DNA from: a virus
Reading direction: 5' to 3' (one strand)
DNA: 22,095 bases
Virus record (IMG/VR): IMGVR_UViG_3300041409_000307
Span: 1-22,095 of that record
Of this stretch, positions 13,417-20,139 are shown one piece after another. A model generated the notes under the pieces. It was not told the DNA's origin, did not search any database, and saw only the letters and a list, made by a program, of their open reading frames with translations. The position numbers and the translations under genes were made by a program. How positions within the stretch are numbered: position 1 is the first letter of the stretch; each line of letters starts with the position of its first letter.

Positions 13417-13607
13417 GGCGTGCCTTCCGGCTCGGCGATGAAATACCTGGTCGGCTGGTCGTCACCGGAGATGTGCAGGCGCAGCTTGAAACGCGGCCAG
13501 CCCCGGGTGGCGGCGTCCACATAGGCGCACCACTCGACCTCGCGCCACGGCCCCCACACGCCGTCGCCACCGTGGCGGACCAGGACACCCAGGTCGGTGA
13601 CCTCCAT
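13413..13607 (-). CDS. Small paralogous hypothetical protein, copy 2
   Basis: 64 aa from ATG 13607, which overlaps the previous stop by one base (TGATG). It aligns over its length with the 71-aa neighbour encoded at 13201-13416, sharing VWGPW and a late aromatic-Ala-x-Pro element. Function unknown. Confidence 0.65.
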   Translation of the reverse strand: MEVTDLGVLVRHGGDGVWGPWREVEWCAYVDAATRGWPRFKLRLHISGDDQPTRYFIAEPEGTP

Positions 13608-13852
13608 CAGGCGTCCTTCGCGAGGTACGCCTCGGTGGCGGCCACCGCAGCGCGGAGGTACGCGAGCACCACCTCCGGGTGTCCGGTGATGTCCTCCTCG
13701 TTCCAGTCCGCGAGGTCCCGGTACTCGGCGGGATCCTGGTCGTCGCCGTAGTTGGCGCCGTCCGGCAGGCACACCTTCACGGCGGGCCCTCCATTGAGGG
13801 ACGCGTCGGTGACTACAGGCATCGGGGTGTCCTTGTAGACGATGCCGCTCAT
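13607..13852 (-). CDS. Acidic hypothetical protein (81 aa)
   Basis: ATG 13852 has an excellent AAGGAG site 7 nt upstream. The protein is acidic (DDQDPAEYRDLADWNEED), with a C-terminal helix LAYLRAAVAATEAYLAKDA. Four-base overlap with the previous gene. No family recognised. Confidence 0.7.
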   Translation of the reverse strand: MSGIVYKDTPMPVVTDASLNGGPAVKVCLPDGANYGDDQDPAEYRDLADWNEEDITGHPEVVLAYLRAAVAATEAYLAKDA

Positions 13853-14322
13853 CGGAGATCTCCTTCGGTGGGTGGCGTGGTGTCGAGGGCGCGGCGGATG
13901 TCGCGGACCAGGAGAACCGGCGAGGCGTCCCCCTCGAGGACGGCCTGTCGCCACTCCGGTGAGACGTAGCCCGGGGGCGTCTCTGCCGCGTCGCACAGCG
14001 CCTTCACGGCTTCGACCTTGTCTCGGAGTGCGCGGGTCAGCCGCTCCACCTCGGCGGTGAGGTCGGCGACCTGCCGGGCCACGTGCGGGGCCAGAGCAGC
14101 GAGCACCACATCGTTGGCGTCGCACATCTCCTGCTCGGCGCCCGGCCAGCGTCCCGCCAACCCGTCGAGCGCCGCGCCGAGCGCCTCGTCGGTCCACGTC
14201 CACTGCGGACCAGCCGGGCCAGTCGTCTCGGCGTGGTCTCCGGGGCCCGTATCGCCACAAGCACACGACCAGCCGTGCAACGGCTTACCGCCAACCTCCC
14301 CCGGCGACGACGAGGCAGTCAC
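13849..14322 (-). CDS. Coiled-coil hypothetical protein (157 aa)
   Basis: GTG 14322 overlaps the stop of the 31-aa membrane peptide as GTGA; longer in-frame starts would overlap that peptide in a shadow frame. Content: WSCACGDTGPGDH at about residue 20, a WTWTDEALGAALDGLAGRWP helix, then a coiled coil (VADLTAEVERLTRALRDKVE) and a C-terminal RDIRRALD segment. Function unknown. Confidence 0.65.
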   Translation of the reverse strand: MTASSSPGEVGGKPLHGWSCACGDTGPGDHAETTGPAGPQWTWTDEALGAALDGLAGRWPGAEQEMCDANDVVLAALAPHVARQVADLTAEVERLTRALRDKVEAVKALCDAAETPPGYVSPEWRQAVLEGDASPVLLVRDIRRALDTTPPTEGDLR

Positions 14323-14414
14323 GACGACACCAGAACCAGCAGCCCGGCCGTCACAAAGATCATCAGGAACAGAAACGCGCAGACGACGAGGTCTGCCCAG
14401 AAACGGAGCATCAT
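14319..14414 (-). CDS. Single-pass membrane peptide (31 aa)
   Basis: A 31-aa peptide starting MMLRFWADLV at ATG 14414, with AAGGAG 7 nt upstream. About 20 of its residues form a continuous hydrophobic helix (VVCAFLFLMIFVTAGLLVLV), long enough to cross a membrane. Both ends overlap neighbours by exactly 4 nt, as throughout this operon, which supports it as a real gene despite its size. Holin-like or host-membrane-acting peptides have this form, but function is not shown. Confidence 0.7.
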   Translation of the reverse strand: MMLRFWADLVVCAFLFLMIFVTAGLLVLVSS

Positions 14415-14857
14415 CGTGGGTCTCCTTCGTGGGTGGTGTCGGGGGCCGCAGCAGCAGCGGCGCGGGCAGTCGCCACCTCGGCACGTAGGGCTTCGATTTG
14501 CGACTGGGCGTACTCGTACCCAGCCCGGTTCATGTCCGCCTCGTACCGGACCTCGGCGCGTCCTTCCTCGCGGGCCGCCGCCAGAGCCTTCAGCAGCGAC
14601 TCGGCGTCCGAGAGGCTCAGTCGAACCCCCTCGGGATCGCGGCGACCCATGGCGCAGATCCGGGCGGTCTCCACGCGATGCTCAAACCACGTCCAAGCGG
14701 TTGCCGGTGTACCCGCCGTCGGCGCGGTCGGCAGCGTGCTTGCGGTGTCGCGGCTGTCCGGCTGGAACTCCCAGCCCGCGTTCGGGTAGCCCTGATCGTC
14801 AGTCCAGTACGCCGTACCACTAGCGGCGTTGATCCGGGCGGCCTCTTCGGGGGTCAC
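14411..14857 (-). CDS. Hypothetical protein with C-terminal coiled coil (148 aa)
   Basis: GTG 14857. The N-terminal part reads PEEAARINAASGTAYWTDDQ and is rich in Trp and Pro. Residues from about 80 are helical (LLKALAAAREEGRAEVRYEA, then QIEALRAEVATARAAAAAA). No conserved active site seen. Four-base overlap on both sides. Confidence 0.7.
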   Translation of the reverse strand: MTPEEAARINAASGTAYWTDDQGYPNAGWEFQPDSRDTASTLPTAPTAGTPATAWTWFEHRVETARICAMGRRDPEGVRLSLSDAESLLKALAAAREEGRAEVRYEADMNRAGYEYAQSQIEALRAEVATARAAAAAAPDTTHEGDPR

Positions 14858-15144
14858 GGGGTGGCCTCACGTGAGACACCAGCACGACGGGCAGTGACGA
14901 ACGCGCCCATCTCCCGGAGTGTGATTGGCGTCGCTCCGAGTTCGACCGCCGCGGCACGCTTCGGATCGGTGACGTCGTAGTGCCACCGCCCGTCGCCCTT
15001 GTCCTGGAACCACGAACGCTTCATGCCGAGCCGGGCGGCGAACGCGTGGAGTTCCTCCACGGTGTCGGCGGTGAGGTGCGACCACCGGCCGGTGAGGCGT
15101 CCGACGCGGGCAGGGACGCGGAAGTCGTCCACGTAGACGGTCAC
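14854..15144 (-). CDS. DUF4031 family protein
   Basis: A 96-aa protein matching the DUF4031 pattern: MTVYVDDFRVPA, then WSHLTADTVEELHAFAARLG, SWFQDKG, WHYDVTDPKRAAAVELGA. The family is common in actinobacteria and their phages; no activity is established. Complete length for the family. Overlaps neighbours by 4 nt. Confidence 0.85.
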   Translation of the reverse strand: MTVYVDDFRVPARVGRLTGRWSHLTADTVEELHAFAARLGMKRSWFQDKGDGRWHYDVTDPKRAAAVELGATPITLREMGAFVTARRAGVSREATP

Positions 15145-15449
15145 CGGGGTGCCTCGGCATCCGGCGAGGTCACGGTTCGCCAGGCGGGTTCGCCAGCCTG
15201 CTCGAGGGTCACGTTGCGCACGAACTGCTCGTCCGCGTCAGCCCACGCCTTGAGCTGCCCGTGCTGGTCCCAGGGGTCGTCGGTCTCCTTGCTCACCAGG
15301 TGCCAGTGCTCGTCGGGGATCTGGGAGTTCGGCACCGTCTGGGTGGTGTTCTTGTACTGGAGCGGGTCGGCGTTGCTGTAGCGCCACAGCTCGGTCATGT
15401 TCACCATCTCGAACGAGAGCCTGTAGCGGGTCGTCGGGGTGTCGGTCAC
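15141..15449 (-). CDS. Hypothetical protein (102 aa)
   Basis: GTG 15449 with GGAAGG about 9 nt upstream. Sequence includes YRLSFEMVNMTELWRYSNAD and a Trp-rich HWHLVSKETDDPWDQHG, ending in a segment with TLEQAGEPAWRTV. The last element loosely resembles the WGPWxxV signature of the paralogs at 13201-13607. Function unknown. Confidence 0.65.
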   Translation of the reverse strand: MTDTPTTRYRLSFEMVNMTELWRYSNADPLQYKNTTQTVPNSQIPDEHWHLVSKETDDPWDQHGQLKAWADADEQFVRNVTLEQAGEPAWRTVTSPDAEAPR

Positions 15450-15637
15450 GCGAAGGTTCCTTCCAGGGAGGTGATCCACGAGCCGGGCACAGTCCAAGAG
15501 CCCGGCGGCGGCTGAGAAGCTTTCTGGGCGCCACAGAGACGCTGCCGGTACAGAGCGGCGGCCGAGCCCTGCCCGGGCCGCAGCGTGCGGCTCCGGCACC
15601 AGGGTGGGCCATTCCACGAGCAGTCCACGGCCGTCAC
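15446..15637 (-). CDS. Small Trp/Cys-rich hypothetical protein (63 aa)
   Basis: GTG 15637 overlaps the upstream stop as GTGA. It contains DCSWNGPPWCRSRTLRPGQG and a RQRLCGAQ segment with three cysteines, then a Pro/Trp-rich tail. The end overlaps the next gene by 4 nt. The four-base overlaps at both ends are the main support; sequence composition alone is less convincing. Confidence 0.55.
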   Translation of the reverse strand: MTAVDCSWNGPPWCRSRTLRPGQGSAAALYRQRLCGAQKASQPPPGSWTVPGSWITSLEGTFA

Positions 15638-16053
15638 GACGCCTCGCCACCCTCCGGCGGGATCCGACGCCCCACCCGGCGCAGCAACGGCGTCACATTC
15701 CGCGCCGGCAACTCCCCGACCTGCGGCACCGCGTGGCCGTCCGCGATCGCCTGCCGCTGAGCCCGGTACGCATCGAGGTAGGCGGGCACGTCGTCCGGGT
15801 CCACCGGCGGCGGCGGGACGGTGTCGGCGCGGCTGAGCCGGGCGGCGCGGATCCGTTTCACGCCGTCGCGGACCTCCGCCACCCCGATCCACTGCGAGGT
15901 GCGGGTGTAGTGCTCGGTGACGGCGGCGGAGGCGTCGGCGAAGGGGATGTTGGCGAGGGCGTCGTGCCAGGCGGCGACGTCGGTTTCGCCGATGGTGCGC
16001 CGGTCGTAGGCGGCGCATTTCGCGAGGAGGGTGGCGGTCTCGGACGGGGTCAT
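15634..16053 (-). CDS. Replication-associated hypothetical protein (139 aa)
   Basis: ATG 16053 with a strong AGGAGG 7 nt upstream. The helical N-terminal region (TPSETATLLAKCAAYDRRTI, then DVAAWHDALANIPFADASAA) resembles a protein often coded directly after initiator genes in actinophages; it may be a helicase-loading or initiator partner by analogy with lambda P or DnaI, but no AAA motif is present. The C-terminus is Pro-rich then basic (PLLRRVGRRIP). Coupled to the initiator gene by a 4-nt overlap. Confidence 0.65.
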   Translation of the reverse strand: MTPSETATLLAKCAAYDRRTIGETDVAAWHDALANIPFADASAAVTEHYTRTSQWIGVAEVRDGVKRIRAARLSRADTVPPPPVDPDDVPAYLDAYRAQRQAIADGHAVPQVGELPARNVTPLLRRVGRRIPPEGGEAS

Positions 16054-17009
16054 GCCTGGTCCTCCTGGGCTCGGAGTTTCGCGGCGAGGGTCAGTCCGGC
16101 GCCGACCCGTTGGTCGGTGGTGGACAGGGCCGCGCCGTTCGTGCCGTTGCGGACGGCCAGCTGCCCGGCTGGGCGGTTCATGACGTCGTTGACGAACGAC
16201 GGCAGCGCACCGGGCCCGGTGCCGCCCTTGCGGGCCCAGGCGGCGAGACCTTCGCGGATGTGGTCGGCGGGTACGCCTTCGTGGAGCATGCGGGCGACTT
16301 CGACGCCGATGCCGTTGACGACCTTGCCGGGTGGTCGGCGGTCGCAGCGGTCGGTCCATTCGACGAGGATCGATTCGGCGGCGCCGGGGTTGCCTTCGGG
16401 CTGGACGACGGACGCGGTGCCGCGTGTAGGTGTCGGTTGTGGTTCTGGTGTTGGTGCTCCTACTTGGAGACTTACGTAACCACCTACACCGGGGTCATCG
16501 AGCACGGCATCTGGCATGCCATCCGGGATGCCATCGGACATGCCATCTCGGATGGCTTCTGGAATGCCCTCCCGGAGTGCCTCGATCACAGCCTCGGTGT
16601 CCTTCGGCCGCTTGTCCTCCGGCAGCCTCGACAGCTCGTGCGCAAGCACCAATCGCAGCCTCGGCGACTCCGTCTTCATCGCCTCGTCCCGCGCCGCCGG
16701 CCAGTGGTTCGGGTTCCGCCACCCGCCGTCGTTGCGGATGAACGATCGGATCAGCACCTCCTCGGTGTCCTCGTCCACGACCACGAACCGGTGTCGTGCG
16801 AGTTCGTCCAGTGCGGCCCCGACGACGTCCGCGGACGTGTTGGCGGCCAGTCGGCTCCACCGCCTGACCGACAGCGTGATGACGCCGGCGGCGTTGAGCT
16901 TCGGCTGGGACAGCAGCAGCATGTACAGCCATTGGGCGTCGCGGCTGCGTGTGGTGACGTCGTCGTCGCGCCAGATGCGGAGCGCGATCTGCGCGTAGTT
17001 GCGTGCCAT
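16050..17009 (-). CDS. DnaD/O-like replication initiator protein
   Basis: A 319-aa protein. Residues 1-105 contain a winged HTH typical of phage initiators: YAQIALRIWRDDDVTTRSRD, then QWLYMLLLSQPKLNAAGVIT, then AALDELARHRFVVVDEDT. A linker of tetrapeptide repeats, (D/E)G(I/M)P, fills residues about 146-170. A Pro/Thr-rich stretch follows, then a C-terminal helical domain (EVARMLHEGVPADHIREGL) ending LAAKLRAQEDQA. ATG 17009 overlaps the HNH stop by one base. By analogy with lambda O, it would bind the origin and recruit the helicase. The 12-bp DNA repeats coding for the linker are a candidate origin. Confidence 0.75.
   Translation of the reverse strand: MARNYAQIALRIWRDDDVTTRSRDAQWLYMLLLSQPKLNAAGVITLSVRRWSRLAANTSADVVGAALDELARHRFVVVDEDTEEVLIRSFIRNDGGWRNPNHWPAARDEAMKTESPRLRLVLAHELSRLPEDKRPKDTEAVIEALREGIPEAIRDGMSDGIPDGMPDAVLDDPGVGGYVSLQVGAPTPEPQPTPTRGTASVVQPEGNPGAAESILVEWTDRCDRRPPGKVVNGIGVEVARMLHEGVPADHIREGLAAWARKGGTGPGALPSFVNDVMNRPAGQLAVRNGTNGAALSTTDQRVGAGLTLAAKLRAQEDQA
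16424..16489. repeat. 9-bp inverted repeat in a lower-GC stretch of the initiator gene
   Basis: GTGTAGGTG (16424-16432) and CACCTACAC (16481-16489) are perfect inverted copies about 48 bp apart, with the palindrome TTACGTAA (16472-16479) inside. Bases 16441-16500 are about 55% G+C by count, low for this window. Together they could be the opening region of an origin. Confidence 0.45.
16504..16575. repeat. Six tandem 12-bp repeats, candidate iterons of a replication origin
   Basis: Six in-register units start at 16504, 16516, 16528, 16540, 16552 and 16564. The three central ones begin with ATGCCATC; the others differ at one to three positions in those eight bases. A weaker seventh unit may follow at 16576. 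They lie in the initiator gene and code for its DG(I/M)P linker repeats. The placement matches lambdoid phages, whose origin iterons sit in the initiator gene. Confidence 0.55.
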
Positions 17010-17599
17010 CAGCCGCCGTCCTCGTCGGCGAGGTTGGCGGCGGCAATCTGTCGGGCGACCTGCTGCATCTCGCCGATCTGCCGCCAGGCGATGCCGCAGA
17101 AGTACCGCCACGTGTCCTCTGGCTCGACCCTCCAGGCCGCCATCGCCTTCCGGATGGCTTCGGTGAGCAGCGGCGCCGTCATGCCCGCGGCGATGAAGCG
17201 GTCCACTGTGTCTTCCCAGCCGAGAGGGCGTGGCACAGGCAGTTTCTGGGTCCCGTGTGTCCATCCGGACCAGACGCTGTCCACGTGGCCGCGGTAGAGC
17301 TGCTTCTCGTTGAGCTCCATCGCGAACACCTCGGCGGTGAGCTTCATGGCGCCGGCCCAGCGGAGCGCGTCGGCGGCCACGTCTGCGACGAGTGGCGCAC
17401 CTGGGGGGGTGGCGCTCTTGCCGCTGTTGCAGGGCCTGCAGGAGGCGACGAGGTTGCTGGGGTCGTCGGTGCCGCCGAGGGCGCGTGGGATGACGTGGTC
17501 AACGGCGAGGGGGACGCCGGGTGCGGTGGCTCCGCAGTACCTGCAGGCGTGGTTGTCGCGTCTGAGGATTTCGTAGCGGAGCCTCTGGGTGACGCTCAT
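17009..17599 (-). CDS. HNH endonuclease with long C-terminal helical domain
   Basis: A 196-aa protein from ATG 17599, with AAGGA 10 nt upstream. Residues 5-60 are a full HNH domain: C19/C22, D34-H35, N49, C54/C57 and N58 (CRYCGATAPG, AVDHVIPRALGG, then a CRPCNSGKS). The following 130 residues are helical (LRWAGAMKLTAEVFAMELNE, then TWRYFCGIAWRQIGEMQQVA) and do not match a nuclease fold I know. It is fused or co-evolved with the replication module, because it overlaps the initiator gene by one base. A gap of 67 nt upstream breaks the otherwise overlapping operon. Confidence 0.8.
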   Translation of the reverse strand: MSVTQRLRYEILRRDNHACRYCGATAPGVPLAVDHVIPRALGGTDDPSNLVASCRPCNSGKSATPPGAPLVADVAADALRWAGAMKLTAEVFAMELNEKQLYRGHVDSVWSGWTHGTQKLPVPRPLGWEDTVDRFIAAGMTAPLLTEAIRKAMAAWRVEPEDTWRYFCGIAWRQIGEMQQVARQIAAANLADEDGG

Positions 17600-17666
17600 G
17601 TGGGGGGTTCCTTCTCCCTGCGGCGGTGCTGGGGACGGGGCGCGGGTGGGGGTCACCCCGGGCCGT

Positions 17667-17858
17667 TCACGTCTGGTCCTTTCGGGGGTGTGCGGGTTCG
17701 GTGATGTCCCGCGCCGGGTCGTCGCCGCCGTGGTGGATCGCGTGCGAGGGGGGCATGCCGCAGCCGTCGCGGCGGCAGGGGTCGAGGTGTGGCCGGATGC
17801 CGATGCCGGTGGGCTGGTGTGGGTGCGGCGGCACCGTCAGCCGCGACGTGTGCCTCAT
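17667..17858 (-). CDS. Small His/Cys-rich hypothetical protein (63 aa)
   Basis: ATG 17858 with AGGAGG 7 nt upstream. Histidines and the PCRRDGCGMPPSHAIHHGGD segment (2 Cys, 3 His) look like a small metal site. The tail is Asp/Arg/Lys-rich. Downstream of it comes the only real gap in the right operon. No family recognised. Confidence 0.6.
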   Translation of the reverse strand: MRHTSRLTVPPHPHQPTGIGIRPHLDPCRRDGCGMPPSHAIHHGGDDPARDITEPAHPRKDQT

Positions 17859-18034
17859 GCCGCGGCCTCCTGGGTGCAGTTGCAGTCGCCGCCGTCGCTT
17901 TCGACGCGGCACACTTCGAAGCCGCGCTCGTCGGTTTTGATGACGCGGTCGGTCCAGGTGCAGTCCTGGTTGCAGCCGGGGCAGTTGGCGCGGTAGGTGA
18001 CGGGTGGTGTCTGGGTGGGGATGCGGATGGTCAT
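17855..18034 (-). CDS. Small zinc-binding hypothetical protein (59 aa)
   Basis: ATG 18034, AGGA 7 nt upstream, 4-nt overlap on each side. Cysteines in ANCPGCNQDCTWTDR and later EVCRVESDGGDCNCTQ suggest a zinc-binding site. Common form for small proteins coded near phage WhiB genes. Function unknown. Confidence 0.65.
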   Translation of the reverse strand: MTIRIPTQTPPVTYRANCPGCNQDCTWTDRVIKTDERGFEVCRVESDGGDCNCTQEAAA

Positions 18035-18876
18035 GCGGTTTTCCTGGCGCGCCGGTCGGCTTGGGCGCGGGTAGCGGCGCCGCGGCATTCGGTGCAGGGG
18101 GTCTCTCCGGCGCGCTGGTGTGCGCGGGCCCCGGCTTCGGTGCCGTGTTCGATGACGCCGTGCATGCGGCTGCGGCGGAATCCGACGCCTTCGGGTTGGG
18201 CGTTCGGGTCGTCGATGGCGTCGTCGTCCCACGCGAGCGGCGGTGCCCAGCGGTGCTTCTGCGCGTGCTTCCGGGCCCGCGTGGCGGCGATCTTGTCGCG
18301 GTGGGTGTCCTCGGGGGGGAACTGGTCCCACAGTTCGTCGTAGAGCTTGTGGACGGCCCGGACGGTGGCGGCGCTGAGGTGGGTGCGGGTCATGAGGGCG
18401 GTGGAGTTGGAGCGCAGGACGCCGAGCCGGGCGGCGAGTTTCGACTGGGACCAGCCGAGGGCGACGAGGGCCTGCAGGCGGCGCTGCGCCCCGAAGGCGA
18501 GGACCCGCGCACCGTCTGCCGGGTCGAGGTGGACGGCGAGTATCGCGGCGGCGGTTTCGGGGCGGCACCGCCGGGACGGCGGCTTCCCTCGGCTGCCGAA
18601 CATCAGTTTGCAGACGGTGCTGGGTGCCACCCCGGCCGCTTCTGCGGTCCGCTTCCAGCCCATGCCGGATTGACTGAGGTCACGGATGTGGGCGCGGACG
18701 GGGTCGGCGTCCACGTAGGGCTCCCATTGGCCGTAGCCGATGAGCCGGGCGCGGCGGTTCTGGTATCTGCGGTGCACTTCCGCGCAGCCGCCGGGGCCTT
18801 GGCAGTAGCAGCCGTCGTAGGTGTGGCGGGCGCGGGTGCCGTGGGCTGGTGGGGTTCCGTGTTCGGTGGCGCTCAT
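18031..18876 (-). CDS. Double helix-turn-helix DNA-binding protein
   Basis: A 281-aa protein from ATG 18876, with GGGAG 6 nt upstream. HTH 1 is at about residues 71-95 (MGWKRTAEAAGVAPSTVCKL) and HTH 2 is WSQSKLAARLGVLRSNSTAL near residue 145. The N-terminus has Cys in YDGCYCQGPGGCAE, and the C-terminus has HGTEAGARAHQRAGETPCTE followed by a CRGAA segment, a module also found in the zinc-finger HNH protein at 2239-3078. It directly follows the WhiB gene with 4-nt overlap, a pairing often seen in actinophages and prophages. Probably a regulator. Confidence 0.75.
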   Translation of the reverse strand: MSATEHGTPPAHGTRARHTYDGCYCQGPGGCAEVHRRYQNRRARLIGYGQWEPYVDADPVRAHIRDLSQSGMGWKRTAEAAGVAPSTVCKLMFGSRGKPPSRRCRPETAAAILAVHLDPADGARVLAFGAQRRLQALVALGWSQSKLAARLGVLRSNSTALMTRTHLSAATVRAVHKLYDELWDQFPPEDTHRDKIAATRARKHAQKHRWAPPLAWDDDAIDDPNAQPEGVGFRRSRMHGVIEHGTEAGARAHQRAGETPCTECRGAATRAQADRRARKTA

Positions 18877-19166
18877 GCCGCTCTCCCGGTGGTGCGGGTG
18901 TTGCGGGGTTTGATGGGTGGCGGGTCGGCGGCGGTGATGCCGAGGCGCATCCGTTCGTAGGCGCGCTGGTTTTCGGTGAGGCCGCCCCACACGCCGTGTT
19001 CGCGGTGGGTGAGGGCGTAGGCGCGGCAGGGGTAGAGGAAGGGGCAGCCTGCACAGATGCGCTGCGCGGGCCGGTTCGCTTCGCCTTCGCGGGGGAAGAA
19101 CAGCTCGGGTTCGGCGGCGCAGGGCTGGGTGCCGTCGAGGAGGTTGTCGAGGTCGACATGGTTCAT
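18873..19166 (-). CDS. WhiB-family iron-sulfur transcription regulator
   Basis: A 97-aa protein. The four cluster-binding cysteines are C16, C38, C41 and C47 (CxxC then x5-C), followed by the family's GVWGGL turn at residues 58-63 and a basic C-terminal tail (KPRNTRTTGRAA) for DNA contact. ATG 19166 with GAGGTG about 8 nt upstream. WhiB proteins bind the principal sigma factor through the [4Fe-4S] cluster and respond to redox or nitric oxide. Phage copies can alter host transcription. It also shows the host is an actinobacterium, since the family is confined to them and their phages. Confidence 0.93.
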   Translation of the reverse strand: MNHVDLDNLLDGTQPCAAEPELFFPREGEANRPAQRICAGCPFLYPCRAYALTHREHGVWGGLTENQRAYERMRLGITAADPPPIKPRNTRTTGRAA

Positions 19167-19336
19167 GGCTGGAACACCTCGCGGGCGACGTCGGCGATGT
19201 AGTCGGCGGGCTGGTCGTCGAGCGGCGGCCGTGCCGGCAACGCTGGGCGTCGGGTGGTGGTCCATGCCCAGGCGCTGAATGCGGCGGCGGCAAGGATGAG
19301 GGCGGCGGTGAGGGCGATGGCCCCGGCGGCGGTCAT
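19163..19336 (-). CDS. Small membrane-anchored protein (57 aa)
   Basis: ATG 19336 with GGGGGAG just upstream. An N-terminal hydrophobic helix (AIALTAALILAAAAFSAWAW) is followed by a basic/Pro stretch and a short C-terminal helix (DYIADVAREVF). One membrane pass with a cytoplasmic tail is likely. Function unknown. Overlaps both neighbours by 4 nt. Confidence 0.7.
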   Translation of the reverse strand: MTAAGAIALTAALILAAAAFSAWAWTTTRRPALPARPPLDDQPADYIADVAREVFQP

Positions 19337-20139
19337 CGGGCTCCCCCGTCGAAGGTCAGGACGGACTCGGACAGGCGGCGGGCGATGGCCTCGCACTGCT
19401 CTTCGCGTTCCTCGATGAGGACGGCGTGCATGCCGAGGGCGCGGGCGGCGATCGCGGTGCTGCCGGATCCGGCGAAGGGGTCGATGACGGTGCCGCCGGG
19501 TGGGCAGGCGTAGGCCAGCATCGGCAGTAGGAGGCCCTGCGGCTTCTCGGTAGCGTTGCCGTGCCGTGCTTTGCCGCGCATGTTGGGGACGCGGATGACG
19601 GAACGCAGAGCGCGGGTGCCGTCATCGGTCCAGTCGACGGCACCGAGTTTCCCGCCACTGAGCTGCTCGGCGTGGTCGACGGTTCGCCGGACGGTGCTCT
19701 TGTGTGGCGGACCGGTGCGCGGCACGCGGGGGGCCTGGTGGTACACGTCGGTCCACCGGCCCTGGTACCAGAACAGGGCGTGCTCGTGGACGCAGTTCAG
19801 CCGGTCCGATGAGGACGGCCGGGAGCCGGTGTTCTTCTCCCACACGGCGTGCCCGTCGTCGTCGGTGCCGATGGTGTCCTGCGAGTACCGCCACCCGGCG
19901 GCTTCGATCTCGCCGTGGTGGGCGAGGAAGACGCGCATCGACCCGAAGCACCACATGGCTTTGGCGACCACTGCGGCCTGCTCGGGCCAGCCGTCGGGCC
20001 AGCGGTCCCAGGTGTGGCCGGTCGAGCCGTACGGCGGGTCGGCCAGTATCAGGTCGGCGTCGGCCATGTACGGCAGCAGGTGCCGGGCGTCGCCGTGGTA
20101 CAGCGACACGGTGTCGTCGGAGTAGTAGAGGCCGTTCAT
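19333..20139 (-). CDS. DNA methyltransferase, N4/N6 type, beta class
   Basis: A 268-aa S-adenosylmethionine-dependent DNA methyltransferase. The catalytic motif DPPY is at residues 34-37 (LILADPPYGSTG). The cofactor motif comes late, DPFAGSGST at 220-228. This order (catalytic first, cofactor last) is the beta class, which methylates adenine N6 or cytosine N4. The middle part (WEKNTGSRPSSSDRLNCVHE, ALFWYQG) belongs to the target region. ATG 20139 with GGAAGG 6 nt upstream. No restriction partner is nearby, so it is an orphan methylase, probably protecting phage DNA from host restriction. Confidence 0.9.
   Translation of the reverse strand: MNGLYYSDDTVSLYHGDARHLLPYMADADLILADPPYGSTGHTWDRWPDGWPEQAAVVAKAMWCFGSMRVFLAHHGEIEAAGWRYSQDTIGTDDDGHAVWEKNTGSRPSSSDRLNCVHEHALFWYQGRWTDVYHQAPRVPRTGPPHKSTVRRTVDHAEQLSGGKLGAVDWTDDGTRALRSVIRVPNMRGKARHGNATEKPQGLLLPMLAYACPPGGTVIDPFAGSGSTAIAARALGMHAVLIEEREEQCEAIARRLSESVLTFDGGAR

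Noticed and set aside
16504-16575. CRISPR-like array
   Set aside because: The 12-bp units have no spacers and are in frame with the initiator protein.
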